This document shows, piece after piece, positions 44,293 to 54,226 of a stretch of 64,000 nucleotides of DNA. The notes under the pieces are model-generated. The model had not been told where the DNA came from and did no database searches. It saw only the letters and a list, made by a program, of their open reading frames with translations. Numbering within the stretch: the first letter of the stretch is position 1; every line of letters starts with the position of its first letter. This DNA is from Paenibacillus sp. FSL H7-0331 (GTDB lineage Bacteria; Bacillota; Bacilli; Paenibacillales; NBRC-103111): assembly GCF_001956045.1 (NCBI RefSeq), contig NZ_MRTH01000002.1:1-64000 (forward strand), in the 5' to 3' direction. The position numbers were made by a program, and so were the translations under genes.

Positions 44293-44315
44293 AGAGGGCG
44301 TCAGCCCTCTTTTTG
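44293..44315 (+). terminator. Rho-independent terminator of cotE
   Basis: AGAGGGC-GTCA-GCCCTCT followed by TTTTTG. Confidence 0.85.
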
Positions 44316-44316
44316 T

Positions 44317-44322
44317 TATAAT
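44317..44322 (+). promoter_or_regulatory. Putative -10 element for the amidoligase gene
   Basis: TATAAT sits directly after the cotE terminator and 50 bp before ATG 44372; no good -35 is seen because the terminator stem occupies that position. Confidence 0.35.
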
Positions 44323-44371
44323 TTCAGAATTTTATTTAATTTCAGAAATTTTGTGCTTGGGGGGAATTAAC

Positions 44372-45808
44372 ATGCGTGTATGGCTCTTGCACTCGAACGA
44401 ACCGACGCTACCGCTACTATTAGATCGGCTGCAGGTGCCTAACGGTACACGTTTGCCGGTTCAGCTCGAATCAACCTGTATTATCCATTGGGGCTGCTTT
44501 CAGCCACAAAGACAGGAGCAACTGACTCTGCAACCGGTAAAAAGCCAGCTTCGTGCTGCGAAGCCTGAGAAGGCCTCTGCCTTGCTAAAGCTTCATGGTA
44601 TTCAGAGTAATTGGAAGTCCGAGGGACAGCGTTTTTCTTATGAATACAGGATTCCCGTGTTTCATCTGCAGGCTCTAAGTGTTTTCCAAAAGCAATCCGC
44701 GGTTTTTTATGGAACGCAGCTGCCCCCATCACTGCCAAAATCAGAGGAGGGGGGCTTTGAGGAATTGTCTATTGAAACTCTTTCTTACCATGCGGTTCGC
44801 TCAAAGCGTGAGGCTGTGAAGGCACTCTATGCGCTTGGTCTCGACTATGGTGTCGTTCATATCGGGGTGCGTCCCGGAGGGGAGCTTGTCGTGCTGGAGA
44901 TACAGGCTGCCCCTCAACTGACGGAGCGCCTTGCGGAGCTGTTCGCGGATGCGATCCACCAGTTTGCAGAAGAATTAGACGCTTCCTACATAGGCAAAGA
45001 GGTAGCTTTATTGGGAGCCGACCCGGAATTTTTACTGCGCGATATGAGAGGCAAGGTTACCTTTGCTTCCAAGTTTTTGACTAAAGACGGACCGGTTGGT
45101 TGTGATGCTATTGTACTGCCGAGCTTCCGCAAAATTTATCCGCTGGCGGAGCTGCGGCCGGAACCGAGCGTCGAGGTCGATCAATTGGCTAACCAGCTGT
45201 ACCGTACGATGCAAATGGCATCAAGAAAAATATCGGACGATACGCTCGAATGGGTGGCAGGCGGGATGCCGGTGCAAGGGTTTCCTTTAGGGGGGCATCT
45301 CCATTTTAGCGGCGTCTGGTTAAACGTTGAGCTGCTGCGTACATTGGATAACTATCTGGCTTTGCCGCTCACCTTGATTGAAGCCCCTACAACAGGCAGA
45401 AGAAAGCCCAAATACGGCTTTCTGGGTGATTATCGCAAGCAGCGTCACGGAGGCTTCGAATACCGGGTACTCCCAAGCTGGCTCATCTCCCCGAAGGTTA
45501 CCAAGGGTGTGTTCGCGCTAGCCAAACTGATAGCCGATCATTATCGCCTGCTGCCGTCGCGCCCTCTTCAGGATGTATCGGTTCAGGAAGCCTATTATAC
45601 AGGTGATAAGCTGGCGATTCGCCCTTTACTGCCTGCATTGTGGAACGATCTGGTACGTCTTCCTACTTATCGGAAGTATGAACGCTGGCTTGTACCACTT
45701 AAAGCTATGCTGCTGAAAATGGATGCATGGGATGAACAGCAGGATATTCGCAGGAAATGGCAAATCGGTCCTTATCACAGAAAAGAAGAATCGTCCGTGC
45801 ATTCATGA
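44372..45808 (+). CDS. Putative amidoligase (COOH-NH2 ligase type 2)
   Basis: The product is 478 residues from ATG 44372 after GGGGG. The first 210 residues are a lineage-specific domain (RVWLLHSNEPTLPLLLDRLQ; VYALGLDYG-like IHIGVRPGG). From about 220 the ATP-dependent COOH-NH2 ligase fold appears: LGADPEFLLRDMRGKV, GPVGCDAIVLP, LAELRPEPS, GGHLHFSGVWLN, FEYRVLPSWL. Members form amide bonds between carboxylates and amines; the substrate is unknown. Position between cotE and mutS suggests a spore or peptide-modifying role, an inference from context only. Confidence 0.75.
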   Translation: MRVWLLHSNEPTLPLLLDRLQVPNGTRLPVQLESTCIIHWGCFQPQRQEQLTLQPVKSQLRAAKPEKASALLKLHGIQSNWKSEGQRFSYEYRIPVFHLQALSVFQKQSAVFYGTQLPPSLPKSEEGGFEELSIETLSYHAVRSKREAVKALYALGLDYGVVHIGVRPGGELVVLEIQAAPQLTERLAELFADAIHQFAEELDASYIGKEVALLGADPEFLLRDMRGKVTFASKFLTKDGPVGCDAIVLPSFRKIYPLAELRPEPSVEVDQLANQLYRTMQMASRKISDDTLEWVAGGMPVQGFPLGGHLHFSGVWLNVELLRTLDNYLALPLTLIEAPTTGRRKPKYGFLGDYRKQRHGGFEYRVLPSWLISPKVTKGVFALAKLIADHYRLLPSRPLQDVSVQEAYYTGDKLAIRPLLPALWNDLVRLPTYRKYERWLVPLKAMLLKMDAWDEQQDIRRKWQIGPYHRKEESSVHS

Positions 45809-45877
45809 TATAATGGGAAAGGTATAGGGAAAAATAGAGACTACATTATGAATGCACACGTGCATGGAGGTTGCAGC

Positions 45878-48595
45878 ATGGCGACATACACGCCGATGAT
45901 CGAGCAATATCTGGCCATCAAGGCGGAGGTATTGGATGCTTTTTTGTTTTTTCGTTTAGGTGATTTCTATGAAATGTTTTTTGAGGATGCGATTCTGGCT
46001 TCCAGAGAGTTGGAAATAACGCTGACCGGCAGGGAAGGGGGAGCCGAGGAACGCATACCGATGTGCGGAATCCCTCATCATGCGGCAGATAACTATATCG
46101 CCCGATTAATCGAAAAGGGCTACAAGGTTGCGATTTGTGAACAGGTTGAGGATCCGTCACAAGCCAAAGGGGTAGTACGCCGCGAGGTCGTCCGCATTGT
46201 AACACCGGGTACGGTGATGGATGCAAGGTCTCTGAGTGAGACCAATAATTACATCGTGTCGGTCATAGAAACGGATGAGGGAAGCTTTGGTTTTGCGGCT
46301 TGCGATATATCCACGGGTGAACTGTTCGTGACCCGGTTAGAGGGCACATTGGCCCTGGTTCTGGACGAAATGAATGTGTATCACCCCTCGGAGCTGCTGG
46401 CGACTCCTGGCCTGCTGGAACAGTTGGGAGAGCAAGGCAATACTTGGGCGGGTTCGACGGTATTAACGCCGCGTGAGCCTCTGCAAGGGCAAGAAAATCT
46501 GGCGCTGAGCGCCTTTTTTGCGGAATCTGAGCTAGCCCCCTTACCGAATGGCGGGGAAGCTGTTGTTCGACAGCTGATGGCGTATCTCATAGAGACCCAG
46601 AAGCGTTCGCTCGGACATATTAAGCATATTCGTGTCTATGAACAGAATCAATATATGATCATGGACCCTTTTACCCGACGTAACCTCGAATTGATCGAGA
46701 CTGTACGTGATCGTGCAAAGAAGGGCACACTTTTGTGGCTGCTCGACAAGACGGTGACGGCAATGGGCGGCAGACTGCTGCGCCGTTGGATAGAGAAGCC
46801 ACTGACGAGCTCCGCGGCCATACATGAGCGTCTGGAAGCTGTAGACCGATTGTATCACCAACTGATCGTTCGTGATGGACTTAAGCAATCGTTAAAGGAA
46901 GTGTATGATCTGGAGCGGCTCGTTGCCCGTATTGCTTACGGAAACGCCAATGCAAGAGACTTATGCTCCTTAAAGGTGACTTTGCAGCAGGTACCGCTCT
47001 TGAAGCAGGAGTGCGAATCGTCAGGCTCCACGACACTCGCCAAGCTGGCTGCACAGATGGATCCTTGCGCGGATGTGATGAACTGGATTGAAGAAGCGAT
47101 TAGCGATGAACCCCCGATATCGATTCGTGATGGCGGTATGATTAAGCCGGGTTACCATGCTTATTTGGATCAACTGCGTGAAGCTAGCACGAATGGCAAG
47201 CAGTGGATAGCGGCGCTGGAGAAGCAGGAACGTGAACGAACTGGCGTTAAATCTTTGAAAATTGGCTATAACAAAGTGTTTGGCTATTATATCGAGGTTA
47301 GTAAATCGAATCTGTCTACACTGGAAGCAAGCCGTTATGAACGGAAACAGACACTTGCCAATGCGGAACGATTTATTACCCCGGAATTGAAGGAAAAGGA
47401 AGGCTTGATTCTCGAAGCGCAGGAAAAGATGGTTGATCTGGAATACGAGCTGTTCATGCAGCTGCGGGACAAGCTATCCGTACATATATCCAGATTGCAG
47501 AAGCTTGCCGAGCAGATTGCGGCTGTTGATGTGTATCAATCGATGGCAGCGGTAAGTGCGGCTAATCGTTACTCAAGACCGGAAATTGGCGAGTTCTATG
47601 AGCTGCATATCGAAGAAGGTCGGCACCCTGTAGTGGAAGCTGTGATGCAGGATGGTTTTTTTGTCGCGAACGACACGGTGTTGAACACGAATGATGGCAG
47701 CATGCTGTTGATCACTGGACCGAATATGGCGGGGAAAAGCACTTATATGCGCCAAGTCGCTATTATTTGCCTGATGGCGCAGATTGGCTGCTTCGTGCCA
47801 GCGAAAGCCGCAACCGTGCCTATCATTGACCGGATATTCACGAGGATTGGCGCAGCCGATGATTTAATTGGCGGTCAGAGCACGTTTATGGTGGAGATGA
47901 TGGACATTCAGGTGATGACCGATAAAGCGACCTCCAAAAGCCTCGTTATTATTGATGAGCTGGGGCGTGGAACTTCGACCGGTGAAGGGATGGCTATTGC
48001 TCAAGCGGTGATTGAGCACTTGCATGATCAAATCGGCTGCAAAACGCTCGTGTCCACCCATTTTCACGAATTGGCTCATCTGGAAGAATCGCTGCAGTCG
48101 CTGCGCAACTACTGCATGGCTGTCAAGGAAAGCGGCAGACAAGTCACCTTTCTTCGCAAGCTGGTCCCTGGTGCGGCGAGTACGAGCTACGGTATTTATT
48201 GTGCGCAAATTGCCGGTCTGCCGGGCGGCATCATCGATCGCTCTTACGAGCTGCTTCATGCCTTTGAACAGAGGGCGGAACTTCTTGCGGATCAGACCTC
48301 GCCTGTTGTTTCTGCTTCTACTGCTGCTACACCTGTACAGGCTGTACCTTCAGTTAAGCAGACTTATTCCATATCTGCAGCTGCTGCTCCAATATTGTCA
48401 GAACAAATTCATGAAACCGCTGCGGCCGTTCAGCTAAGCTTGTTCCAGGAAGATGCTTCAGCCTCCAATCGTTCGAAGAAAAAGACGGATGCCCGAACTG
48501 AGCAGCTTATCGAGCAGCTAAAGACGGCGGATTTAATGAATATGACACCTATGATGGCAATGAACTTTTTATTTGATTTGAAAAAGCAATTATAG
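45878..48595 (+). CDS. mutS: DNA mismatch repair protein MutS
   Basis: The product is 905 residues from ATG 45878, nine bases after GGAGG. The mismatch-binding FYE is Phe30-Tyr31-Glu32 (GDFYEMFFEDA). The ATPase has GPNMAGKST (about 614-622) and VIIDELGRGTSTGEG. After an Ala/Ser/Pro-rich linker (about 800-850) comes QLSLF (852-856), a consensus beta-clamp binding motif, then the MutL-interaction/tetramer tail. It recognises mismatches and signals MutL, encoded two genes downstream. Size is slightly above the usual 850-870 because of the linker. Confidence 0.95.
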   Translation: MATYTPMIEQYLAIKAEVLDAFLFFRLGDFYEMFFEDAILASRELEITLTGREGGAEERIPMCGIPHHAADNYIARLIEKGYKVAICEQVEDPSQAKGVVRREVVRIVTPGTVMDARSLSETNNYIVSVIETDEGSFGFAACDISTGELFVTRLEGTLALVLDEMNVYHPSELLATPGLLEQLGEQGNTWAGSTVLTPREPLQGQENLALSAFFAESELAPLPNGGEAVVRQLMAYLIETQKRSLGHIKHIRVYEQNQYMIMDPFTRRNLELIETVRDRAKKGTLLWLLDKTVTAMGGRLLRRWIEKPLTSSAAIHERLEAVDRLYHQLIVRDGLKQSLKEVYDLERLVARIAYGNANARDLCSLKVTLQQVPLLKQECESSGSTTLAKLAAQMDPCADVMNWIEEAISDEPPISIRDGGMIKPGYHAYLDQLREASTNGKQWIAALEKQERERTGVKSLKIGYNKVFGYYIEVSKSNLSTLEASRYERKQTLANAERFITPELKEKEGLILEAQEKMVDLEYELFMQLRDKLSVHISRLQKLAEQIAAVDVYQSMAAVSAANRYSRPEIGEFYELHIEEGRHPVVEAVMQDGFFVANDTVLNTNDGSMLLITGPNMAGKSTYMRQVAIICLMAQIGCFVPAKAATVPIIDRIFTRIGAADDLIGGQSTFMVEMMDIQVMTDKATSKSLVIIDELGRGTSTGEGMAIAQAVIEHLHDQIGCKTLVSTHFHELAHLEESLQSLRNYCMAVKESGRQVTFLRKLVPGAASTSYGIYCAQIAGLPGGIIDRSYELLHAFEQRAELLADQTSPVVSASTAATPVQAVPSVKQTYSISAAAAPILSEQIHETAAAVQLSLFQEDASASNRSKKKTDARTEQLIEQLKTADLMNMTPMMAMNFLFDLKKQL

Positions 48596-48667
48596 TATTT
48601 ATTTGTTCACAGGTTTGGAATTCATAGATTTATAACCTTTATTTAGATGAGAGGATGGCCTTATTAC

Positions 48668-50119
48668 ATGAAAAATAACAGCAATCGCGCCTTTTGGCGG
48701 CACACAACATCCATCGCAATCGCGCTATCCCTTCTTCTTCCTACTGCTTCAGCTGCCTGGGGAGCGGGACAAGCAGACGTGGAGGCTGCCAGAACTAAAG
48801 AAGTTATGGAGCTTTTGGAAAAATATCACGTTAGCGCTCCTATCAAAAAGAATCTAGCAGACAAGCCTATTAAAGAGATGATAAGCTCTCTTAATGATCC
48901 GTATACGGTTTATTTTACACCGGAAGAATTAAAAAGCTTTGAGAATGCCGTGCAAAACAACTATGTGGGCATTGGTATCCGTGTTACTGAGCTTCCAGAA
49001 GGTGTGTTTGTGACGGAAGTATTTGAAGGGCCTGCTTCCAAAGCGGGGATGAAGTCGGGAGACCGTATTGCTGCGGTTAATGGAGAATCGGTAAAAGGAA
49101 TTAATGTCGATGATATTATAAAGAAAATTACAGGTCCCGAGAATTCCAAGGTATCGGTTACCGTTGAACGGGGTGAGCAAAGCATACCGTTGTCGCTGAC
49201 GCGTCAAACGATCCAGTTGCCTTCTGTAACACACAAAAGATTTGATCCAGGTGTGGGCTACTTGAGTGTAACCGGATTTTCTGGCGATGCGGATGAAGAG
49301 ACAACGGCACAGTTAGCGGAGTTAAAAGCACAGGGTATTAACAGCCTGATCCTTGACCTGCGCGACAATCCCGGCGGCTTGCTGGATACGGCGTTAAACA
49401 TGGTCAAGCTGTTCGTTAAGGAAGGCATTATGATTCACACGAAGGATAAAAACAATGTGGATGAACCCATAAAATTCAGTAATGGCACAACACAACCTTT
49501 TCCACTGTATATTTTGGTCAATGAATACAGTGCCAGCGCCTCCGAGGTACTGACAGGAGCTCTTCAGGACTATAATGTGGCGACCAAGGTAATCGGGATG
49601 AAAACTTATGGAAAGGGAAGCGTGCAGACGATCTTTCCGATGGCAAGCGGCGGGGCAATGAAAATTACGATCGAAGAATATTTAACACCCAAGCTGCGCA
49701 AGGTCAACAAGATTGGCATAAGCCCTGACATTGAGGTTGATGGTGAGGTTCCACAGCTGATTACAGCACTGCATGAAGCCGGTATCTCCCAAATCAAAGT
49801 TGGTCTGAACAAAAAAGGGGTTACGGTGAACGATACATCTGTGGTGGATAGCTTTAATGTCATTCGTGAGAATGGCAACGTCTATGTACCTTCCAGAGTG
49901 CTTAGTTCATTGCTTGGGGGAACCATCTCGTGGAACGATACTTTAAAATCTATCGATGTATCCGCATTTGGCGTTACCAAGTCTTATCCTTCAACAACGG
50001 GTGAATTGTTACTCAAGAATGGCTTCGGCTATGTAAGTGTCAATCAATTTGCAGAAAGCTTTCCGCAATTAAGCTGGTCGGATGATGGTGAGCAGCTCAC
50101 CCTGACCGCCACGAAGTAA
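48668..50119 (+). CDS. Secreted S41 carboxyl-terminal processing protease with a copper amine oxidase-like C-terminal domain
   Basis: The product is 483 residues from ATG 48668. A signal peptide (about 1-34) is followed by a PDZ domain (YVGIGIRVTELPEGVFVTEV) and the S41 catalytic domain with Ser in NEYSASASEVLTGAL and Lys in YGKGSVQT. The last 110 residues (YVPSRVLSSLLGGTISWNDT, SVNQFAESFPQLSWSDD) resemble the copper amine oxidase N-terminal domain common on Paenibacillus surface proteins. It probably trims exported or spore proteins outside the membrane. It lies between mutS and mutL. Confidence 0.88.
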   Translation: MKNNSNRAFWRHTTSIAIALSLLLPTASAAWGAGQADVEAARTKEVMELLEKYHVSAPIKKNLADKPIKEMISSLNDPYTVYFTPEELKSFENAVQNNYVGIGIRVTELPEGVFVTEVFEGPASKAGMKSGDRIAAVNGESVKGINVDDIIKKITGPENSKVSVTVERGEQSIPLSLTRQTIQLPSVTHKRFDPGVGYLSVTGFSGDADEETTAQLAELKAQGINSLILDLRDNPGGLLDTALNMVKLFVKEGIMIHTKDKNNVDEPIKFSNGTTQPFPLYILVNEYSASASEVLTGALQDYNVATKVIGMKTYGKGSVQTIFPMASGGAMKITIEEYLTPKLRKVNKIGISPDIEVDGEVPQLITALHEAGISQIKVGLNKKGVTVNDTSVVDSFNVIRENGNVYVPSRVLSSLLGGTISWNDTLKSIDVSAFGVTKSYPSTTGELLLKNGFGYVSVNQFAESFPQLSWSDDGEQLTLTATK

Positions 50120-50137
50120 GAGTTAGGAGCATAGGCT

Positions 50138-52078
50138 ATGGGAATAATCAGAGTACTTGATGAACATATTGCCAATCAGATCGCCGCAGGTGAGGTCGTT
50201 GAGCGCCCTTCCTCAGTCGTAAAGGAGCTTGTGGAAAATGCAGTCGATGCCGGGAGCAGCCGGATCGATGTTACGATCGAGGAAGGCGGTCTTGCGCTGA
50301 TTCGTGTAAGCGACAATGGCTCAGGAATGCAGTCCGACGATTGTGAAGCAGCCTTCTTTCGCCATGCAACGAGCAAAATTGTCAGCAGTCAGGACTTGTT
50401 TTCCATTCGGACACTTGGATTTCGGGGCGAAGCACTACCGAGTATCGCAGCTGTTTCCAAGGTTACTTGCCTAACTTCAACGAATTCAAGCGGGCTTGGT
50501 CATCAGCTTGTTATTGAAGGTGGAACCGTTAAGGTTTCTGAGGAAACGGCAGCTCCGCGTGGAACGGATATTCAGGTGCGTGAGTTATTTTATAATACAC
50601 CTGCACGCTTGAAATATATGAAAACCGTACAAACCGAGCTAGGGCATGTATCCGATTTTATTTATCGCCTTGCATTAGCCCATCCCGAAATAGCTTTCAC
50701 GTTGAAGCACAACGGCAGCGTGATGATCCAGACACTCGGAAATGAGGATATGCGCGGCGTAATTGCTGCCATTTATGGAACCACTGTGGCCAAAACCATG
50801 CTTCCTATTGAGGGTGAGCAGCTGGACTATTCGATTCGCGGGTTTATCGGTAAGCCGGAGACAACACGGGCTAATCGCAATGGGATTTCTACTTTTATCA
50901 ATGGGCGCTACGTCCGCAATTTCACTTTAATTCATGCGCTTCTGCAGGGCTACCATACCTTTTTGCCGATTAACCGGTTTCCTGTTGCTGCGATTCATAT
51001 TGAAATGGACCCGACGTTGGTGGATGTCAATGTCCATCCGGCTAAGCTGGAGGTGCGATTCAGCAAGGAGCAGGAGCTTATTCAATTTGTTGAAGAGCAG
51101 GTGCGCCATGTGCTTAATCAACAGGTTCTAATTCCAACAGGGACAGCTCCTTCCAAGTCCAAACCGATTAATCATATTCAGGAGCAACTGGAGCTGTATC
51201 GTTCTGCTCCGCCTGCATCGTTGTCAAACAACGGTAATATCGATAAGGCATATGATCGCAAGCAGGACGTTGAGGCCTTGAATCGCTGGTCGCAGGCAGA
51301 TCTCCGATCTGAAAGGGAATTGGATGTGAAACGTACGGTCAATACGTTCAGTTCTAATGCCCGTGATACCGAACAGAAGGACAAGCAGCTGCGTAATGAG
51401 CCTGTACAGTCCTTCAAGGAGCAGGCAGCAGCTAATGAGGTGCTTCTGCGTACCATGGCTGCTGACGAGCATACGGCTGCCCCTGTACTCCCATCGTTTC
51501 CAAAGCTATCTCCCATCGGGCAAATGCATGGGACTTATATCATTGCCCAGAATGAGGAAGGCTTGTTCCTGATTGATCAGCATGCTGCTCATGAGCGTAT
51601 TAATTATGAGTATTATTTTGAAAAATTCGGTAATCCAGCGGAGGCCAGCCAGGAGCTGCTCGTACCGATCACCTTGGAATTCACCTCATCGGATGCTGTG
51701 CGAATCCAAGACAAGCTGCCACTGCTGGAGCAGGCTGGCGTGTATGTCGAGCCCTTCGGCGGCAACTCTTTCCTGGTAAGAGCCTATCCCCATTGGTTTC
51801 CGGATGGCGATGAGAAAGCACTGATCGATGAGATGACGGAATGGCTGTTAGCTGAGCGCAAAAGTGTAGATGTGAGTCGATTGCGGGAAAAAGCAGCGAT
51901 TATGTGCTCATGCAAGGCCTCCATAAAAGCGAATCAAAGCATGCGGGTGAATGAAATGGAAACTCTATTGGATCGGTTGGCATCATGCCGCAATCCTTAC
52001 ACATGTCCGCATGGTCGTCCCATTGTCATCAGCTTTTCTACCTATGAACTTGAAAAATTATTTAAAAGGGTGATGTAA
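50138..52078 (+). CDS. mutL: DNA mismatch repair protein MutL
   Basis: The product is 646 residues. The N-terminal GHKL ATPase has IAAGEVVERPSSVVKELVEN, DNGSGM and LGFRGEALPSIAA. A variable linker (about 335-445) leads to the C-terminal endonuclease domain: DQHAAHERINYE (480-491), CSCKASIKAN and CPHGRP. These metal-binding motifs mark the nicking type used by bacteria that lack MutH. It is activated by MutS and the clamp. Confidence 0.95.
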   Translation: MGIIRVLDEHIANQIAAGEVVERPSSVVKELVENAVDAGSSRIDVTIEEGGLALIRVSDNGSGMQSDDCEAAFFRHATSKIVSSQDLFSIRTLGFRGEALPSIAAVSKVTCLTSTNSSGLGHQLVIEGGTVKVSEETAAPRGTDIQVRELFYNTPARLKYMKTVQTELGHVSDFIYRLALAHPEIAFTLKHNGSVMIQTLGNEDMRGVIAAIYGTTVAKTMLPIEGEQLDYSIRGFIGKPETTRANRNGISTFINGRYVRNFTLIHALLQGYHTFLPINRFPVAAIHIEMDPTLVDVNVHPAKLEVRFSKEQELIQFVEEQVRHVLNQQVLIPTGTAPSKSKPINHIQEQLELYRSAPPASLSNNGNIDKAYDRKQDVEALNRWSQADLRSERELDVKRTVNTFSSNARDTEQKDKQLRNEPVQSFKEQAAANEVLLRTMAADEHTAAPVLPSFPKLSPIGQMHGTYIIAQNEEGLFLIDQHAAHERINYEYYFEKFGNPAEASQELLVPITLEFTSSDAVRIQDKLPLLEQAGVYVEPFGGNSFLVRAYPHWFPDGDEKALIDEMTEWLLAERKSVDVSRLREKAAIMCSCKASIKANQSMRVNEMETLLDRLASCRNPYTCPHGRPIVISFSTYELEKLFKRVM

Positions 52079-52876
52079 GTGCTCATAACGACCTCTTACG
52101 ACCCTCAAGCTGAACACCTGGAAGCTGCAGCCCAGCTTGCCAGGTCGATCAAGCAGCTCCAGGGGATAGATAATCCGGTACGACTTGTCCCAAGAAAGCG
52201 GCATTCGTTAGCCCGACTGCGGACGTTGTATGACGATTCGGACATCCTGCTTGTTTCAAAGGAGCGGATAGAGTATTATCATGAAGATCAGCCTGCTTTA
52301 TTTTTCCATCCCAGCACGGCAGCGATTCGAGTCAAAAGGCTTGTGAATGGTGAGCATGATCCGCTTATTGAGCTTTCATCCATACAGCCCGGTGATCGTG
52401 TGTTGGACTGCACAGCAGGTCTTGGCTCTGATGCGCTTGTTTATTCTTATGTAGTGCAGGGTAATGGAGAAGTGGTAGCTCTGGAGAGCGAGCCCATTCC
52501 TTATTTGATTCTTCAGCAAGGTCTGATGACTTACGATTCCGACATTCCTGGTATGAACGAGGCTATGCGCCGTATACAGGTTATCCAGATGGATCATAGT
52601 GAATATTTGCAGCGACAGCCTGATAATGCCTTTGACGTCGTTTATGTGGATCCGATGTTTCGACAACCGATCCATGAGTCCAGCTCCATCAGTGCGATTC
52701 GTACATTGGCAAATTCCAGACCTGTAAGCGAACAGACCATTAAGGAAGCGCTACGTGTAGCGCGTAGGGCCGTGATTATGAAGGAGCACAGAAGCAGTGA
52801 TGAATTTAATCGTCTGGGCTTTGAGGAAGTAAGACGTTCCACCACGAAAATAGCTTACGGAGTGATACGATTGTGA
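52079..52876 (+). CDS. Class I SAM-dependent methyltransferase (RsmJ-like)
   Basis: The product is 265 residues from GTG 52079, which starts at the base after the mutL stop; AAAGGGTG lies at good spacing. SAM-binding motifs are DRVLDCTAGLGSDALVYSYV and EVVALESEP; the catalytic-type loop is DVVYVDPMFRQP. This resembles the RsmJ/YhiQ family, which methylates 16S rRNA G1516, but equally other DPPY/DPMF N-methyltransferases. Its stop overlaps the miaA start. Confidence 0.75.
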   Translation: MLITTSYDPQAEHLEAAAQLARSIKQLQGIDNPVRLVPRKRHSLARLRTLYDDSDILLVSKERIEYYHEDQPALFFHPSTAAIRVKRLVNGEHDPLIELSSIQPGDRVLDCTAGLGSDALVYSYVVQGNGEVVALESEPIPYLILQQGLMTYDSDIPGMNEAMRRIQVIQMDHSEYLQRQPDNAFDVVYVDPMFRQPIHESSSISAIRTLANSRPVSEQTIKEALRVARRAVIMKEHRSSDEFNRLGFEEVRRSTTKIAYGVIRL

Positions 52877-53832
52877 CAAAGGCACCACCCAAACCCAAGC
52901 TGCTTGTGTTGGTAGGACCGACGGCAGTAGGGAAAACAGGATTAAGCCTTAAATTAGCCGCAGAATTTAGTGCGGAAATTATTTCCGGAGATTCGATGCA
53001 GGTTTATCGGGGAATGGACATTGGCACAGCAAAGGCTACCGCCTGGGAGCGGCAGCAGGTTCCACACCATATGATTGACATCCATGAACCGGATCACCCG
53101 TTTTCTGTAGCTGAATTTCAGGATACCGCTCGTAAATTGATCCTTGACATTGCCAGTCGCGGCAAGCTGCCGTTCATTGTGGGCGGAACCGGACTTTACG
53201 TGGAGTCGGTTTGCTATGATTTTCAGTTTAGTGAATCCGGTTCTGATGAAGCATACCGTGAAGAGCAGCAGGCTTATGCGGACACTTTTGGTCCCGAAGC
53301 GTTGTGGGAGAAGCTGCGGGAAATCGATCCTGCAAGTGCAGAGCGGCTGCACCCCAATGACCAACGGCGTATAATTCGTGCAATGGAAATGTTCCATTTA
53401 ACGGGTGAACGGTTGTCTGAGCGGTTAAAGGAACAGAAAAAACAGTCTCCATACGAACTATGTATCGTCGGGTTGACAATGGATAGAGCTTTGCTATATA
53501 AACGTATAGAAGAGCGAATTGATTTAATGCTGCAGGAAGGTCTTGTGGATGAGGTTAAGCATCTGATGGATCAAGGCTATGGCAAGCAGTACATATCGAT
53601 GCAGGGTTTGGGCTACAAGGAAATCATCGATTTTTTGGATGGTAGAAGTTCCTGGGAAGAGACTGTGTATCTGTTGAAGCGGGATACCCGCAGATTTGCC
53701 AAAAGACAGCTTTCCTGGTTTCGTCATATGAAGGACATTAATTGGGTGGATATGACTGAATTGACAAATTCTACTACGCAATTTAATGAAGTTCATGCTA
53801 TAATAGCAGATAAGTTAAAATTCGAACGTTAA
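52873..53832 (+). CDS. miaA: tRNA dimethylallyltransferase MiaA
   Basis: The product is 319 residues from GTG 52873. Motifs: P-loop GPTAVGKT (residues 15-22), [40 protein letters not shown] and [11 protein letters not shown]. It adds dimethylallyl to A37 of tRNAs reading UNN codons. The GTGA overlap with the methyltransferase gene and the hfq gene 16 bp downstream show one transcription unit. Confidence 0.95.
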   Translation: MTKAPPKPKLLVLVGPTAVGKTGLSLKLAAEFSAEIISGDSMQVYRGMDIGTAKATAWERQQVPHHMIDIHEPDHPFSVAEFQDTARKLILDIASRGKLPFIVGGTGLYVESVCYDFQFSESGSDEAYREEQQAYADTFGPEALWEKLREIDPASAERLHPNDQRRIIRAMEMFHLTGERLSERLKEQKKQSPYELCIVGLTMDRALLYKRIEERIDLMLQEGLVDEVKHLMDQGYGKQYISMQGLGYKEIIDFLDGRSSWEETVYLLKRDTRRFAKRQLSWFRHMKDINWVDMTELTNSTTQFNEVHAIIADKLKFER

Positions 53833-53848
53833 ACTCACAAGGGGGCCC

Positions 53849-54097
53849 ATGATGAATAAATCGATCAATATTCAGGATACATTTTTAAACCAGCTGCGCA
53901 AGGAAAATATTCCCGTTACGGTATACCTGACCAATGGGTTTCAGATCCGTGGGGTCATTCGGGCGTTCGATAATTTTACGATTATCATTGATAGTGAAGG
54001 CCGTCAGCAAATGGTATACAAGCATGCTATTTCTACCTTCACACCACAGCGTTCGGTTTCTTTAATGCAGCAACCGGACAGCAGCTCTGACAATTAA
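53849..54097 (+). CDS. hfq: RNA chaperone Hfq
   Basis: The product is 82 residues (81 from ATG 53852) with the Sm fold: [40 protein letters not shown] and the Sm2 YKHAISTF. It forms hexamers that bind small RNAs and A-rich tails. The C-terminal tail is short and Ser/Asp-rich. AAGGGGGCCC precedes the double ATG. Confidence 0.95.
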   Translation: MMNKSINIQDTFLNQLRKENIPVTVYLTNGFQIRGVIRAFDNFTIIIDSEGRQQMVYKHAISTFTPQRSVSLMQQPDSSSDN

Positions 54098-54143
54098 ACA
54101 GCTTAGTTACTGCAACTTGGCAACTTTTTGAGTCGAGCATTCG

Positions 54144-54195
54144 TATAATGAATAGGAACCATGAGAGCAACCCGTTCCGCTAGGGTTGTTCTTTT
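54144..54195 (+). promoter_or_regulatory. -10 element followed by terminator hairpin (hfq end / pbp leader)
   Basis: TATAAT (54144-54149; poor -35) is followed by a terminator-like hairpin GAGCAACCC/GGGTTGTTC (54165-54173 and 54183-54191) with TTTTATT. The hairpin may end hfq transcription; a transcript from this promoter would have to pass it before the pbp gene at 54227. Confidence 0.45.
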
Positions 54196-54226
54196 ATTGT
54201 AAAGAGAGAATTAGGGGAGGCAGAGG

